The notes below the pieces were generated by a model. That model searched no databases. It was given only the letters and a program-made list of their open reading frames with translations, and was not told where the DNA came from. From Mycobacterium colombiense (GTDB lineage: Bacteria; Actinomycetota; Actinomycetes; Mycobacteriales; Mycobacteriaceae), in NCBI RefSeq assembly GCF_001953985.1, contig NZ_MBEI01000061.1, positions 62,001 to 126,000 on the forward strand: 64,000 nt of DNA, in the 5' to 3' direction. Positions 1 through 8,379 of this stretch are shown here, one piece after another. The position numbers were made by a program, and so were the translations under genes. Position 1 is the first letter of the stretch. The number at the start of each line of letters is the position of its first letter.

Positions 1-368
1 TGGAGATACGGCTCGACGTCGTCATGCCCGATGGGCCACGGCGCCTGCGCGGTGATGGGTCGAGCCTCGAAATCGATGGGATCGAACTTGACACAGCGCC
101 CGCCCCAGAGTGCCGAGGTTCCTCCGACCTGCCGGCGGACGGTGAGCTCACTGCGGGAGTGGAAATAGTCATCCTGGCGAGAATCGAACGTCGACAACTC
201 CTGCGCCGCCCTGTCCACGCGCTCAAGACCACTTTCGATCAGCGCCACCTGCACGCCCGTCGCCGCCAGCTCGAGCGCTGTCGCGATGCCGATCGGGCCG
301 GCCCCGACGATCGCCACGTCGGTCTCGATCGTCATGTCGGGCGCGAAGTCCGCCACGCCGCGGATCAC
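1..368 (-). CDS. GMC-family FAD-dependent oxidoreductase, N-terminal part (cut by window start)
   Basis: Read on the minus strand, the product begins with a Rossmann FAD-binding motif (VAIVGAGPIGIATALELA, then an acidic residue in VALIESG) and continues with VGGTSALWGGRC, typical of the glucose-methanol-choline oxidoreductase family. The likely start is a GTG whose GTGA overlaps the TGA of the upstream aldo/keto reductase, indicating translational coupling; an ATG lies 11 codons further in at 335. It is the distal gene of the surface-glycan operon, so it may oxidise a sugar or sugar-derived substrate, but substrate and C-terminal domain cannot be seen. Confidence 0.8.
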   Translation of the reverse strand, partial: MIRGVADFAPDMTIETDVAIVGAGPIGIATALELAATGVQVALIESGLERVDRAAQELSTFDSRQDDYFHSRSELTVRRQVGGTSALWGGRCVKFDPIDFEARPITAQAPWPIGHDDVEPYL

Positions 369-1327
369 GCGGCAGCTCCCTCTCGAAACTCCTTGACAAG
401 AGCGAGGAACCGGGAGACGGTCTCCGCGTCCGGCGGCGACGAGACGGCCGACGCCGCCGCGGTGACCCGTTGCGGCCTGGTGCTGCTGTAAAGGATCGCT
501 GGGCAACCCGTTGCGGCGGCGGATGATCCGAGGATCAGCGTGGAAAGCGCGCCGGGAGCAAGCGGATCGGTCTGCAGGGCCTCGCGCCAGCGTCCGGCCA
601 AAGCCCGGTCGGTCTGCAGCGCTCCCGCAAGTTTTCGGTACGGCCCGCTCAGTACGCCGAAGGCCAGGTCGGCGGACCGCGGTGCCGGATTGAGGAGATC
701 GCTGCGAAGCTGACTTACCCCTTGGGGCGCGAAGGTCCGAGCAAAATCCACGTCGAGCCCCTCATCCTGCGAGACGCCCCAGGCGCGAATCTTGCCCTGC
801 CGGCGGGCGCGTTCGAAGAATTCGCGGAGTTCGTCGAAGGCCACCATGTCGCCGGGCCGCGGGGCGTGGACGAACAAGATGTCGACATAGTCGACACCGA
901 GCGCCGCGAGGCTCTGGTCGAGGCTGCGCGCCGCGATGGCCGCGTCGTACCAGCGGGCGGTCAGCGACGGTGCGTGGCGCCGCTTCACGGTGCGGCGGAG
1001 CGTGGGCGTTTTCCGGAGCAAAGCTCGTGCCGGGCCTTGGAATCGAGCCAGGCGGCGCGCCGCGCCGCCCACATCGAGGCCGAACTTGGTAGCGATCGTC
1101 ACGGTCTCACGCTCGACCGAGCGCAGGAACACCCCCAACTCTGCCTCTGCCCTACCCAGGCCGTACATCCGCGCGGTGTCGAAATGGGTGATGCCACCGG
1201 CCAATGCGGCGGCCAGCACGGCCATCCGCTCTTTCCGGGAGGGCGACTGCATCAAGGAGCCGCATCCGAAACCGATTGCACTGACCGTCAATTGCGGTCC
1301 CTGGAGCTCAACTCGCCGCAATGCCAC
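365..1327 (-). CDS. Aldo/keto reductase family protein
   Basis: A 320-residue NAD(P)H-dependent reductase of the aldo/keto reductase superfamily. Visible family features are an N-terminal beta-strand with GFGCGS, the catalytic Asp and Tyr in HFDTARMYGLG, the Lys in IATKFG and the active-site His region in ILFVHAP. The GTG start at 1327 overlaps the end of the glycosyltransferase gene by 20 bases; a TTG at 1321 is an alternative. The frame stays open further upstream but that part encodes no family sequence. It sits in the middle of the polysaccharide operon, which suggests reduction of a sugar or glycan precursor; the substrate is unknown. Confidence 0.85.
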   Translation of the reverse strand: MALRRVELQGPQLTVSAIGFGCGSLMQSPSRKERMAVLAAALAGGITHFDTARMYGLGRAEAELGVFLRSVERETVTIATKFGLDVGGAARRLARFQGPARALLRKTPTLRRTVKRRHAPSLTARWYDAAIAARSLDQSLAALGVDYVDILFVHAPRPGDMVAFDELREFFERARRQGKIRAWGVSQDEGLDVDFARTFAPQGVSQLRSDLLNPAPRSADLAFGVLSGPYRKLAGALQTDRALAGRWREALQTDPLAPGALSTLILGSSAAATGCPAILYSSTRPQRVTAAASAVSSPPDAETVSRFLALVKEFREGAAA

Positions 1328-2324
1328 AGCCCTCGTAGATCTGGCGCAGTTGCGCATCGATGACCCCGGGGCTCCGGGTGGCGGCGACGTGCTCCTGCCC
1401 GCGCCGCCCGTCACGCTCAGCCAGCTCGGGGTCGCGCAGGTACCGCCCGATCGCTGCCGCCAATGCGGGCACGTCGCCGACCGGAACGAGCATGCTCGGG
1501 TCGGGTGCAATCTGGGCGGTGCCGCCGACAGGAGTCGCCACAAACGGTCGCGCACCGGCGAGGGCCTCGGTCAGGATCATCGGCATGCCCTCGGCAAAGG
1601 ACGGGAGCACAACCACGCGTACCGACCGGAGCAGCTCGCGCACGTTATCGGGATGTACCGGGTCTTCGACGGTCAGCCGTTCTATGCGGGGCGGAACGTA
1701 GTCGTCGATGGGACCGACTATGCGACAACGCCCTTCGATGCCCTCGGCGAGAAGTAATTGCCAGGCCGCAACGAGCCGGTCGACACCTTTGCGCCGACCG
1801 ATGGTGCCCGCGAAAAGCGCCACCGGCGGCGTCGAGCCGGCGCCGGGAGCATCTCGATCGATCGCGATCGGGTTGGCCACGACGGTCACCGCCACCGTGG
1901 GCGCCACTTCGGCAACGACCACACGCGCTTCCTCTGACAGGACGACCACGTGGTCCGCGTGCTTCAACGTGGAAACCACAAAGCGGGGATGCGCTCGGGC
2001 GAACTCGGGAAAGTCGGAGCCGTGCAGGGTGACGATCACTCGGAGGCCGCGCGCTCTGGCCAGCCGGATCAACGAACCTTCCCGCAACCACGCTCCGCCA
2101 TTGGACATATGGAAGTGAGCGATGCTCGTGCGAGCGCGCCCCGCCAGAACAAGGCCCGCGCGCGCCGTGAGAATAAGGCTCTTCAGGTGCTGGTGCGGGC
2201 CTGCCCATGTCGAAAGGACGCGGATATCGTCGGCGCCAATCCCGTTGTCGCGGATGGTCCGGATCACGGACTGAGTCCCGCCGACGCTGTACATGTCGGG
2301 CCCCACGTGTGTTACCGCGATCAT
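1308..2324 (-). CDS. GT4-family glycosyltransferase
   Basis: A 338-residue GT-B fold glycosyltransferase of family GT4. The N-terminal domain opens with a loop typical of the family (MYSVGGTQSVIRTI) and contains VTLHGSDFPEF. The nucleotide-sugar domain has FAGTIGRRKGVDRL and the conserved E-x7-E region EGMPMILTEALAGARPF. The ATG at 2324 places the family fold right at the N-terminus; the much longer open frame upstream is the shadow of the polymerase gene. It would act at the cytoplasmic face of the membrane, adding a sugar to the glycan handled by the adjacent ligase and Wzz-like proteins. Donor and acceptor are unknown. Confidence 0.88.
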   Translation of the reverse strand: MIAVTHVGPDMYSVGGTQSVIRTIRDNGIGADDIRVLSTWAGPHQHLKSLILTARAGLVLAGRARTSIAHFHMSNGGAWLREGSLIRLARARGLRVIVTLHGSDFPEFARAHPRFVVSTLKHADHVVVLSEEARVVVAEVAPTVAVTVVANPIAIDRDAPGAGSTPPVALFAGTIGRRKGVDRLVAAWQLLLAEGIEGRCRIVGPIDDYVPPRIERLTVEDPVHPDNVRELLRSVRVVVLPSFAEGMPMILTEALAGARPFVATPVGGTAQIAPDPSMLVPVGDVPALAAAIGRYLRDPELAERDGRRGQEHVAATRSPGVIDAQLRQIYEGCGIAAS

Positions 2325-2400
2325 GTTCGATCCGCTGCGAAGTCGCACACCCGCAAGTTCCAGATGGGCGTGGGCAAGAAGACGGTCAGCACGAGCGCGA

Positions 2401-3903
2401 TCAGCTGGACGTAGCGGTGCCGGCATCGGCATGAGCGGTCGGCCCGGGCGTAGGAGTCGACGCGGGGTCGACGACGGCCGGGCTCTGATCACCGCTCCTG
2501 CGCCGCAGGCCGGCGAAACCCATTGCGGCACCCAACGCCAGGCCCAATCCCAGTGCGTCCATCGGCATCTCCGGCAACGGCCACACGGCAGATATCGCCA
2601 GGAGACCGGCGGCGACCGCCGCGCTGATTTTCGCCGGTCCCGGCGCACATCGCAGCGCCAATATGACCGGCGTGAGCGCGAATAGCGCGAACACCGCCAT
2701 GCCCAAGGCCCCGGCCTTGGCCAACCACCAGAGGTAGAAGTTGTGGGAATAGGCGGGATACAGGTAGAGATGGAACTCGTCGTCCCCGGTAGGCGGTTGA
2801 TACACGTAGCCGAGCCCGTGGCCGAACACCGGGGCGGCAGCGATGGTCTCCTTGAGCAGGTTGATTTCGCGCAGTCGTTCCAGCGCCGAATCATCCACCG
2901 CCAGTGCGCTTGACGTCACCCCGCCCAGCACGCGCTGATTGAAGGCGGCGTACTGATCGCTGAGCCATGCCCCGGTCTTCGAGCGTTGCAACAAAAACAG
3001 CGATCCCGGCACCGTCGCGGCGATCACGGCCACGCCGACCGCGGCCGCCGCGACCGTGCGCCGCACCGCTACCCAGCTCAAGCTCCCGACTAGAGCTACG
3101 CCGGCCGCCACCCCCATCGAGATCAGCGTGTTGCGGGAGAAGGACAACAGCGAAATGCTCAGCGCCGGTGGGCCCAACGCGAGATACATTGCGGGCCTGA
3201 CGCGCCCGACGATCGGGGCGGCGACCAGCGCGGACAAAATGGCGGTGGCCGGCGTCTGCGTGGACAGGATGATTCGAACGGCCTGGCCGGCGCCCGTGGT
3301 CCCTTCCAGACTTTCCGACCGGCCGGCCAGCCGGATGGCAAACAGCGAGCTGACAATCGCCATACCCGCCGAAAACCACAGGATCGCGATCATCACCCGG
3401 ATCGAGAATTTGACGTGGCCGCCGTAGACGACAAGTAGTGCCAACACGAAACCGATGGCCATCTCGATCATGGTGGACGATTCACGCATCACCACGAGGG
3501 CAGCGTGTCCCGTTTCGAATCCGGTGATGGTCGACCACGCCACCGTGAGCACCAAAAGCCCCGGCAACACGAAATCGTACGGTCGCGGTCGCACGGATGG
3601 GATCAGATAGCAGATGGCAAGCAACGCAGCCACGTGATACGCGTAGATCGTCACGGGGCCAAAGACTTTTCCGACGTGCAATCCCTCTGGCAGCGCCGCG
3701 AAGGCCCCGAACAGCGTGACCGCCACCATCCCTTCGGGCTTCACCCAGTACACGACCACGCAGAACAACGCGGCAGTCAGCAGCACCCCCTCGGTGGTTC
3801 GGCGCACCGAGAGCACGCCGAACACGAAGCACCCGAAGACGAAGATCGCGAGCAGAGTTCCGTCCACTGCCAGGCGATGACGAGCCCGCAGGTACAGGTT
3901 CAC
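2401..3903 (-). CDS. O-antigen ligase/polymerase (Wzy/WaaL-type) membrane protein
   Basis: A 500-residue polytopic membrane protein with about a dozen hydrophobic segments, starting at LLAIFVFGCFVFGVL and ending with LLAISAVWPLPEM before a short polar tail. A large extracytoplasmic loop (GHGLGYVYQ ... LYLYPAYSHNFYLWWLAKAG) matches the Wzy_C region of O-antigen polymerases and ligases, where the H-N-x-Y/W motif is typical. The GTG start at 3903 forms a GTGA overlap with the stop of the Wzz-like gene. Together with that gene and the downstream glycosyltransferase it forms a Wzy-type export and polymerisation set for a surface or extracellular polysaccharide. Confidence 0.85.
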   Translation of the reverse strand: MNLYLRARHRLAVDGTLLAIFVFGCFVFGVLSVRRTTEGVLLTAALFCVVVYWVKPEGMVAVTLFGAFAALPEGLHVGKVFGPVTIYAYHVAALLAICYLIPSVRPRPYDFVLPGLLVLTVAWSTITGFETGHAALVVMRESSTMIEMAIGFVLALLVVYGGHVKFSIRVMIAILWFSAGMAIVSSLFAIRLAGRSESLEGTTGAGQAVRIILSTQTPATAILSALVAAPIVGRVRPAMYLALGPPALSISLLSFSRNTLISMGVAAGVALVGSLSWVAVRRTVAAAAVGVAVIAATVPGSLFLLQRSKTGAWLSDQYAAFNQRVLGGVTSSALAVDDSALERLREINLLKETIAAAPVFGHGLGYVYQPPTGDDEFHLYLYPAYSHNFYLWWLAKAGALGMAVFALFALTPVILALRCAPGPAKISAAVAAGLLAISAVWPLPEMPMDALGLGLALGAAMGFAGLRRRSGDQSPAVVDPASTPTPGPTAHADAGTATSS

Positions 3904-5363
3904 GCCGACCCGCTGGCCTTTGACCGGTAGGCGCGGTCGGCCGCCCTGATGTGCAACGACTGCCGCGCGTCGATGAGTACGGTGCCGACAACGTGCGCCC
4001 CCGCCGAGCGCAGGGCGGTCAGCGCGTCCTTGAGTTCGTCGGCGGTGGTACGCCGCGCCCGCACCACTACCACCGTCGCATTGACGGCGCCGGCCAACAG
4101 GCCGGCATCAGCCGTGGCGAGGACCGGCGGGCCGTCGACGACGATCCGATCAAAGCGTGACGACAGCTCTTGGAAGACTCGGTCGATCACTTCCGGCAAA
4201 TAGGCGCTGGCAGGCAAACTTTCGCGGCGCGCGGACCTGGACGCCAGAATGAACAGCCTTGAGATCGGCGTCGGCTTCACGGCTTCGCTGGCGATGTCGG
4301 GATTGGCCAACGCGTTGCCCAGCCCCTCGCCTGATTCGACCCTCAGCAATCCGGCGAGCACATGTCGGCGGCTGTCGCCTTCGACAAGCAGTGTGTCTTC
4401 ACCCATTTCGGCGAGGGCGAGCGCAAGGTTCATCGCTGTCGTTGTCGCGCCTTCGCCGCCGAACGGCCCGGTCACCAGCACCCGGCGGCCGTCCGGCCCT
4501 ATCGCCCTGAGCAACCGGGTGCGCAGGCCGCGCACGGCATCGTCGGATGCGGTGTCGGTGCCGAACCGCGGAACGCTGCCCCGCTTTCCGGGCAGCTCCG
4601 CTAAAGTCGGCAGCCCCGAGACGCCTTCGAGCTTCTCGCGGGTGCGGATGGTGCGATCACCGGCCTCGCGGGTCAGCGCGACCGCGATAGCAAGGAGCAA
4701 CCCGGCGATGAACCCGATCGCCATGTTTCGCATCGGCACCGGCGAAACCGGAACTCTCGGTACGCGGGGCGGCTCGACCACTGTCGCCCGGGCCGCCGGT
4801 ATCGGCTTGCCCGTGGACTGCGCAGAGACCGGCACGTCCGGGGGCTGTCCCGACGGCGGGGCTGTCTCAACACCCTCGGTCCGCGGTCCAGCGGTCACCG
4901 CTTGGCCGGCACCGGTCGCACCCGCAGCCGGACTGAGCGTGGGAAGGATCGCGCTGAACTGATTGGCCATCGCACCCGCCAGCGCGGCGGCGCGCGCCGG
5001 ATCGGTGTCTTTGACGCTGATCGTGAAGAGCACGGATTTCGGAGTGTATTTCACTTGGGTTTGACTCAGCAGATCGTCGGCGCTGGTCGGAAGCTGGAGC
5101 TGGCGTATTGCGCGCTCGGCCACGATGTGTCCGCCCGCGATTTGGGCATACGACGACAACCGTTCTTGTGCAGCCTCCGTGCCGCTGTATAGCTCATTCA
5201 AATCGGTCGCACCCGAGAACGAGATGAGGACCGTGGCCGAAGACTGGTAATGCTTCGTCTGCAACGCCGTAACGAACGCGGCGCCGATCGTGCAGGCCAG
5301 CAGCGCGGTGATCGCGAGCTTCCAGTGCGCGCCGAGTATCCGGACGAAGGTACGGAAATCCAT
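3900..5363 (-). CDS. Wzz chain-length determinant fused to a degenerate tyrosine-kinase-like NTPase
   Basis: A 487-residue bacterial tyrosine-kinase-like fusion. Residues 15-35 form TM1, 36-140 a Wzz-type periplasmic domain, 145-210 a long Pro/Ala-rich linker, about 214-231 TM2, and 270-487 a CpsD/MinD-like NTPase. The P-loop reads GPFGGEGATTT (299-309), so the Walker-A lysine of the usual GEGKST is an alanine. Walker A' is LLVEGD instead of LLVDAD; Walker B is RIVVDGPP. There is no C-terminal tyrosine cluster. Such proteins control polysaccharide chain length. Here kinase activity is doubtful, so it may act as a structural co-polymerase. It is the first gene of the operon and has a palindrome in its 5' region. 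Confidence 0.85.
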   Translation of the reverse strand: MDFRTFVRILGAHWKLAITALLACTIGAAFVTALQTKHYQSSATVLISFSGATDLNELYSGTEAAQERLSSYAQIAGGHIVAERAIRQLQLPTSADDLLSQTQVKYTPKSVLFTISVKDTDPARAAALAGAMANQFSAILPTLSPAAGATGAGQAVTAGPRTEGVETAPPSGQPPDVPVSAQSTGKPIPAARATVVEPPRVPRVPVSPVPMRNMAIGFIAGLLLAIAVALTREAGDRTIRTREKLEGVSGLPTLAELPGKRGSVPRFGTDTASDDAVRGLRTRLLRAIGPDGRRVLVTGPFGGEGATTTAMNLALALAEMGEDTLLVEGDSRRHVLAGLLRVESGEGLGNALANPDIASEAVKPTPISRLFILASRSARRESLPASAYLPEVIDRVFQELSSRFDRIVVDGPPVLATADAGLLAGAVNATVVVVRARRTTADELKDALTALRSAGAHVVGTVLIDARQSLHIRAADRAYRSKASGSA

Positions 5364-5388
5364 CGGCTAATAACCTTTCTAAAAGCTC

Positions 5389-5407
5389 ATGACGCGAATA
5401 GCGTCAT
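5389..5407. promoter_or_regulatory. Perfect 7-bp inverted repeat upstream of the wzz-like operon
   Basis: ATGACGC and GCGTCAT are separated by GAATA, giving a 19-bp symmetrical site that ends 26 bases before the minus-strand ATG at 5363. Size, symmetry and position fit an operator; it could also form a short hairpin in the mRNA leader. No regulator gene adjoins it. Confidence 0.4.
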
Positions 5408-5557
5408 ACAGATTTCCCAGCACCGGCCACGCATATCCACTGCAGATTATGCAGCATCATCACCCGGGCATTGCCGAAATCGCAGTGCTGCGGTGCGGGC
5501 AGGTTTTCAGCGGTAAGCCAGGACCGGCAAGCGAAGTGGCATTCCCGCTGTGGAGTA

Positions 5558-7234
5558 TCAGGGTGCAGTCGGCGCATCGCGCGGCAGGTCGAGCGTCGCC
5601 AATGGGTAGCATCCAGAGCCGTCGCGACCGCCGCGGGCCAGCCGCATGGGCGGATAGTTCACCACATGCGACGCGCCCGGCTTGTGCTGTTGCCATTCCA
5701 CCGCGGCGCACAGCGTGTAGTGCCCCGGCGCCAAGCCCGCCAAGTCGACGTGAACGGACTCGGTGGATGCGGTCGGGACGGGGTCCTTACGGGAGCCGTC
5801 TCCGAGTTGTCCTTGGATTAACGACTTCAGCGTCACCGTCGCCGGAAGCGAACGGACCACCGCCCCCGAGAAATCGACCAACCGGTAGCCCGGGACCCAG
5901 TTCTCCGTTGCCGCGGCGGCGCCGAAATTCGTCCAGGTGACCGTCAGCGTCGCCTTGCCGTCGCTCACCGATTGCGACCCCTGCCCCGCCTCGACCGAAT
6001 ACCGGTATCCGGCGACGACGTTGGCGTGGGCCCACAGCAGGTATAACGCGCGGTCCATCGGCGTGGTGGCATCCACGGCCGGGAAGTTGTAACTCGATGT
6101 CATCGACACGTGGTACTTGACCACGTCGTCCAGGCCCTTTTCGTAATAGGTCCGCGGATCGGTGCCGTCGGGCAGCTGGCACCATTCGGTGATCACCAGG
6201 GCCGAGGCCATCCGGCTTCTCAACGCGCTGACCAGTGGATCCTTCGACTGCACATAGTGCGAGCCGTCCTTCTCCGCCCATGCGGGAAGCGGTGCCTGGA
6301 CCCCGAGGCAATCCGCGCGGATGCCCACTGGTGCAGACAGTTTCTTCGTGACATCGTCGGCGATCAGTTGACGGACAATCTCCGGGTTCAGCGCCGTCGT
6401 CACCAACTGTGTATGCGGGAAGGCGTTTACAGTCGCCGCGACCAGCTGCCGGATCGATTCGGCAGTGATGCTCTGGTCGCGAAACTGGCTGTAATACCCG
6501 AGTTTGGCGACGCTCTCGTCGGGTGCGGGTCCCGGCGCACCCAGCGTGTCGCGCAGATACGAGATGTGATTCTCGCTGAAGTCGCCGTAACCGGAGAACT
6601 CAAAAACGCTCAGCCGCTCGTCGCCGTCGTAGCGGCGGCCCAGCGCGCTCAAGAGCTGACCGAAAGCATTCAGGTAGTTCGGATCATTCCAGTTCGGAAC
6701 GACCTGTGTCACTCCGGCGGTCCACCAATAGCGTTGCGGACCGGTGTAATTGGTAGCCGCCGGGCGCATCCAGTCAGGCATGGCGATGTTGGTGTTGTTC
6801 GCATAGGTGTTGTCGCAACAGGAGTTGTAGGCGACAACACGCAGGGTCAGCCGCATGTTGCGACTGGCCAGCTTGGCCAGGGCGTCATCGATCACGCTGA
6901 AGTCGAACCTGCGATCGTCAGGAGCGTCCGGTGGCAGGGTGCTCGGGTCGGTGGGCTGCAACTGTCGCCACGGCACGCGCAGGCTGGCGTCAAACGACCC
7001 CGGCCACGCCGGATAGCCATGCTGCGCGCGATTGCCTTGCGGGAACAGCGGTTGCAAGAGATCTTCATACTGACCGCGCAGCGGATTCGATACGTCCTGT
7101 ACCGACAGCGGTATGGCCGGACTGCCAATCGTGGTCAGCGGCGAAGGGTCACTGCCACGACCGCATCCGCTCAGCACCAGCGCCAGGCACACGCCAACGA
7201 TAAGGATGTCCCGTTTTCGATTTGTCCGGACCAT
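5558..7234 (-). CDS. DUF4832-like secreted lipoprotein, copy A
   Basis: A 558-residue predicted lipoprotein: basic N-terminus, hydrophobic core, lipobox LVLSGC at about residue 21. The mature protein starts with a region like the DUF4832/TIM-barrel glycosidase-like families (NPLRGQYEDLLQPLFPQGN, then LRVPWRQLQP and FDFSVIDDALAKLASRNMRL) and ends in a beta-rich domain (PGYRLVDFSGAVVRSLPATV, PGHYTLCAAVEWQQH). The ATG at 7234 gives the signal peptide; the open frame continues upstream without meaning. It is strongly similar along its length to the gene at 10443-12116; LGYYSQFRDQSIT, for example, occurs in both. Its place beside a polysaccharide operon suggests an envelope-anchored carbohydrate-active protein, but catalytic residues cannot be assigned. 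Confidence 0.8.
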   Translation of the reverse strand: MVRTNRKRDILIVGVCLALVLSGCGRGSDPSPLTTIGSPAIPLSVQDVSNPLRGQYEDLLQPLFPQGNRAQHGYPAWPGSFDASLRVPWRQLQPTDPSTLPPDAPDDRRFDFSVIDDALAKLASRNMRLTLRVVAYNSCCDNTYANNTNIAMPDWMRPAATNYTGPQRYWWTAGVTQVVPNWNDPNYLNAFGQLLSALGRRYDGDERLSVFEFSGYGDFSENHISYLRDTLGAPGPAPDESVAKLGYYSQFRDQSITAESIRQLVAATVNAFPHTQLVTTALNPEIVRQLIADDVTKKLSAPVGIRADCLGVQAPLPAWAEKDGSHYVQSKDPLVSALRSRMASALVITEWCQLPDGTDPRTYYEKGLDDVVKYHVSMTSSYNFPAVDATTPMDRALYLLWAHANVVAGYRYSVEAGQGSQSVSDGKATLTVTWTNFGAAAATENWVPGYRLVDFSGAVVRSLPATVTLKSLIQGQLGDGSRKDPVPTASTESVHVDLAGLAPGHYTLCAAVEWQQHKPGASHVVNYPPMRLARGGRDGSGCYPLATLDLPRDAPTAP

Positions 7235-7577
7235 GATGTCTTTCGCTAAACCACGTTGGGCGACAACGGCTCGCGGTAGGCGAGGAACGACATCGGCATG
7301 CACCGGCCGGAATGCACCGTCTGGATCAAACGCATCGACTGCTACCTCTCTGGCGGTTCGCGTTTCCTGCCGTCGTCGCCCCGTTGACCGACGTCTCGTG
7401 GTGGTGCGGGATGTCAAGGGTTACAACAGGCTATAGCCCACACCCGGGCCGCACCGGCAAATCCGGGTGCCTTTCCCGAGGCACGTCGTTTTACAGGAGC
7501 GCTTCTTACATCGCACACGTCTCGCCTGCGCGTCGACTAAGCTGATGGCTCGCAAATCGGGCAGGAGATCATCGAAG
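7235..7577. other. Divergent intergenic region between lipoprotein A and the FkbM gene
   Basis: This 343-base stretch holds no convincing gene; open frames are short and lack ribosome sites. It should carry both divergent promoters, but no clear -35/-10 pair stands out. CACCCGG (7441-7447) and CCGGGTG (7463-7469) form a 7-bp inverted repeat with a 15-base loop. Confidence 0.4.
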
Positions 7578-8372
7578 ATGGCTGTCGCAGGCTCGGTCAA
7601 ACGTCGGCTCGCGCCTGCGGTCAAGCAACTCGCACCGCGCAGGTTCTGGCGGCGAAAATTCCGCATCCTGCAACGCCTGGGGCAATCCCGCCCGGACATA
7701 CAACTGGTGGCGTCGCTGTGCGATCCACACCGGATCTCCCTGGATATCGGAGCCGATCTCGGCGAGTTCACGATCGCGATGCTGGCGTCGTCACGATCGG
7801 TGATCGCATTCGAACCGCGGCCGGCCCAGGCCCGCGATCTGGCGTCGATGTTCGACGCGGTCGGCGCCGCCGTGCAAGTGGAGGCGGTGGCTTTGTCGAA
7901 TGAGCCCGGCGTGATGACCATGCGGGTGGTCGCATCCGAGCCGGGCCGCAGCACGATCGAGGCCGGCAACACCCTGGGCGACGTGAGTGACGGCAAAATT
8001 GAGAGCATCGGCGTTCCGGTCAGGCGCCTCGACGATTTGCGTTTAGGGGACGTCGGCCTGATCAAGATCGACGTTGAGGGCCATGAACTCGCCGTGTTGC
8101 ACGGCGCCACAGAGACACTCACACACCACCGCCCCGCGATTGTGGTGGAGGCCGAGGAACGCCATCACCCCAATTCCGTCGCCGAGATCAGCGGGCTCCT
8201 GCACGGCCTCGGCTACGCGGGTTACTTCGACCTCGGTGGCGTTCGGCGGCCGATTGCAGACTTCGACCCTGTCCGGCATCAGGATCCGGCCAATGTCGGC
8301 AGTCAGGACGACGGTTGGACGGGCCGCGGCGTCTACGTCAACAATTTCGTCTTCTTGCCAGAGAATGTCTGA
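7578..8372 (+). CDS. FkbM family SAM-dependent methyltransferase
   Basis: A 264-residue class I methyltransferase. SAM motif I is LDIGADLGEFT, followed by VIAFEPRPAQA and the FkbM-typical KIDVEGHELAVLHGA. The ATG at 7578 is preceded by AGGAG with 10-base spacing; an in-frame ATG at 7545 is possible but lacks this site. FkbM enzymes methylate hydroxyl groups, often on sugars, so with the neighbouring glycan genes O-methylation of a surface polysaccharide or glycolipid is plausible. It converges on the GGDEF-EAL gene with only 7 bases between stops. Confidence 0.88.
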   Translation: MAVAGSVKRRLAPAVKQLAPRRFWRRKFRILQRLGQSRPDIQLVASLCDPHRISLDIGADLGEFTIAMLASSRSVIAFEPRPAQARDLASMFDAVGAAVQVEAVALSNEPGVMTMRVVASEPGRSTIEAGNTLGDVSDGKIESIGVPVRRLDDLRLGDVGLIKIDVEGHELAVLHGATETLTHHRPAIVVEAEERHHPNSVAEISGLLHGLGYAGYFDLGGVRRPIADFDPVRHQDPANVGSQDDGWTGRGVYVNNFVFLPENV

Positions 8373-8379
8373 GCGGCCG

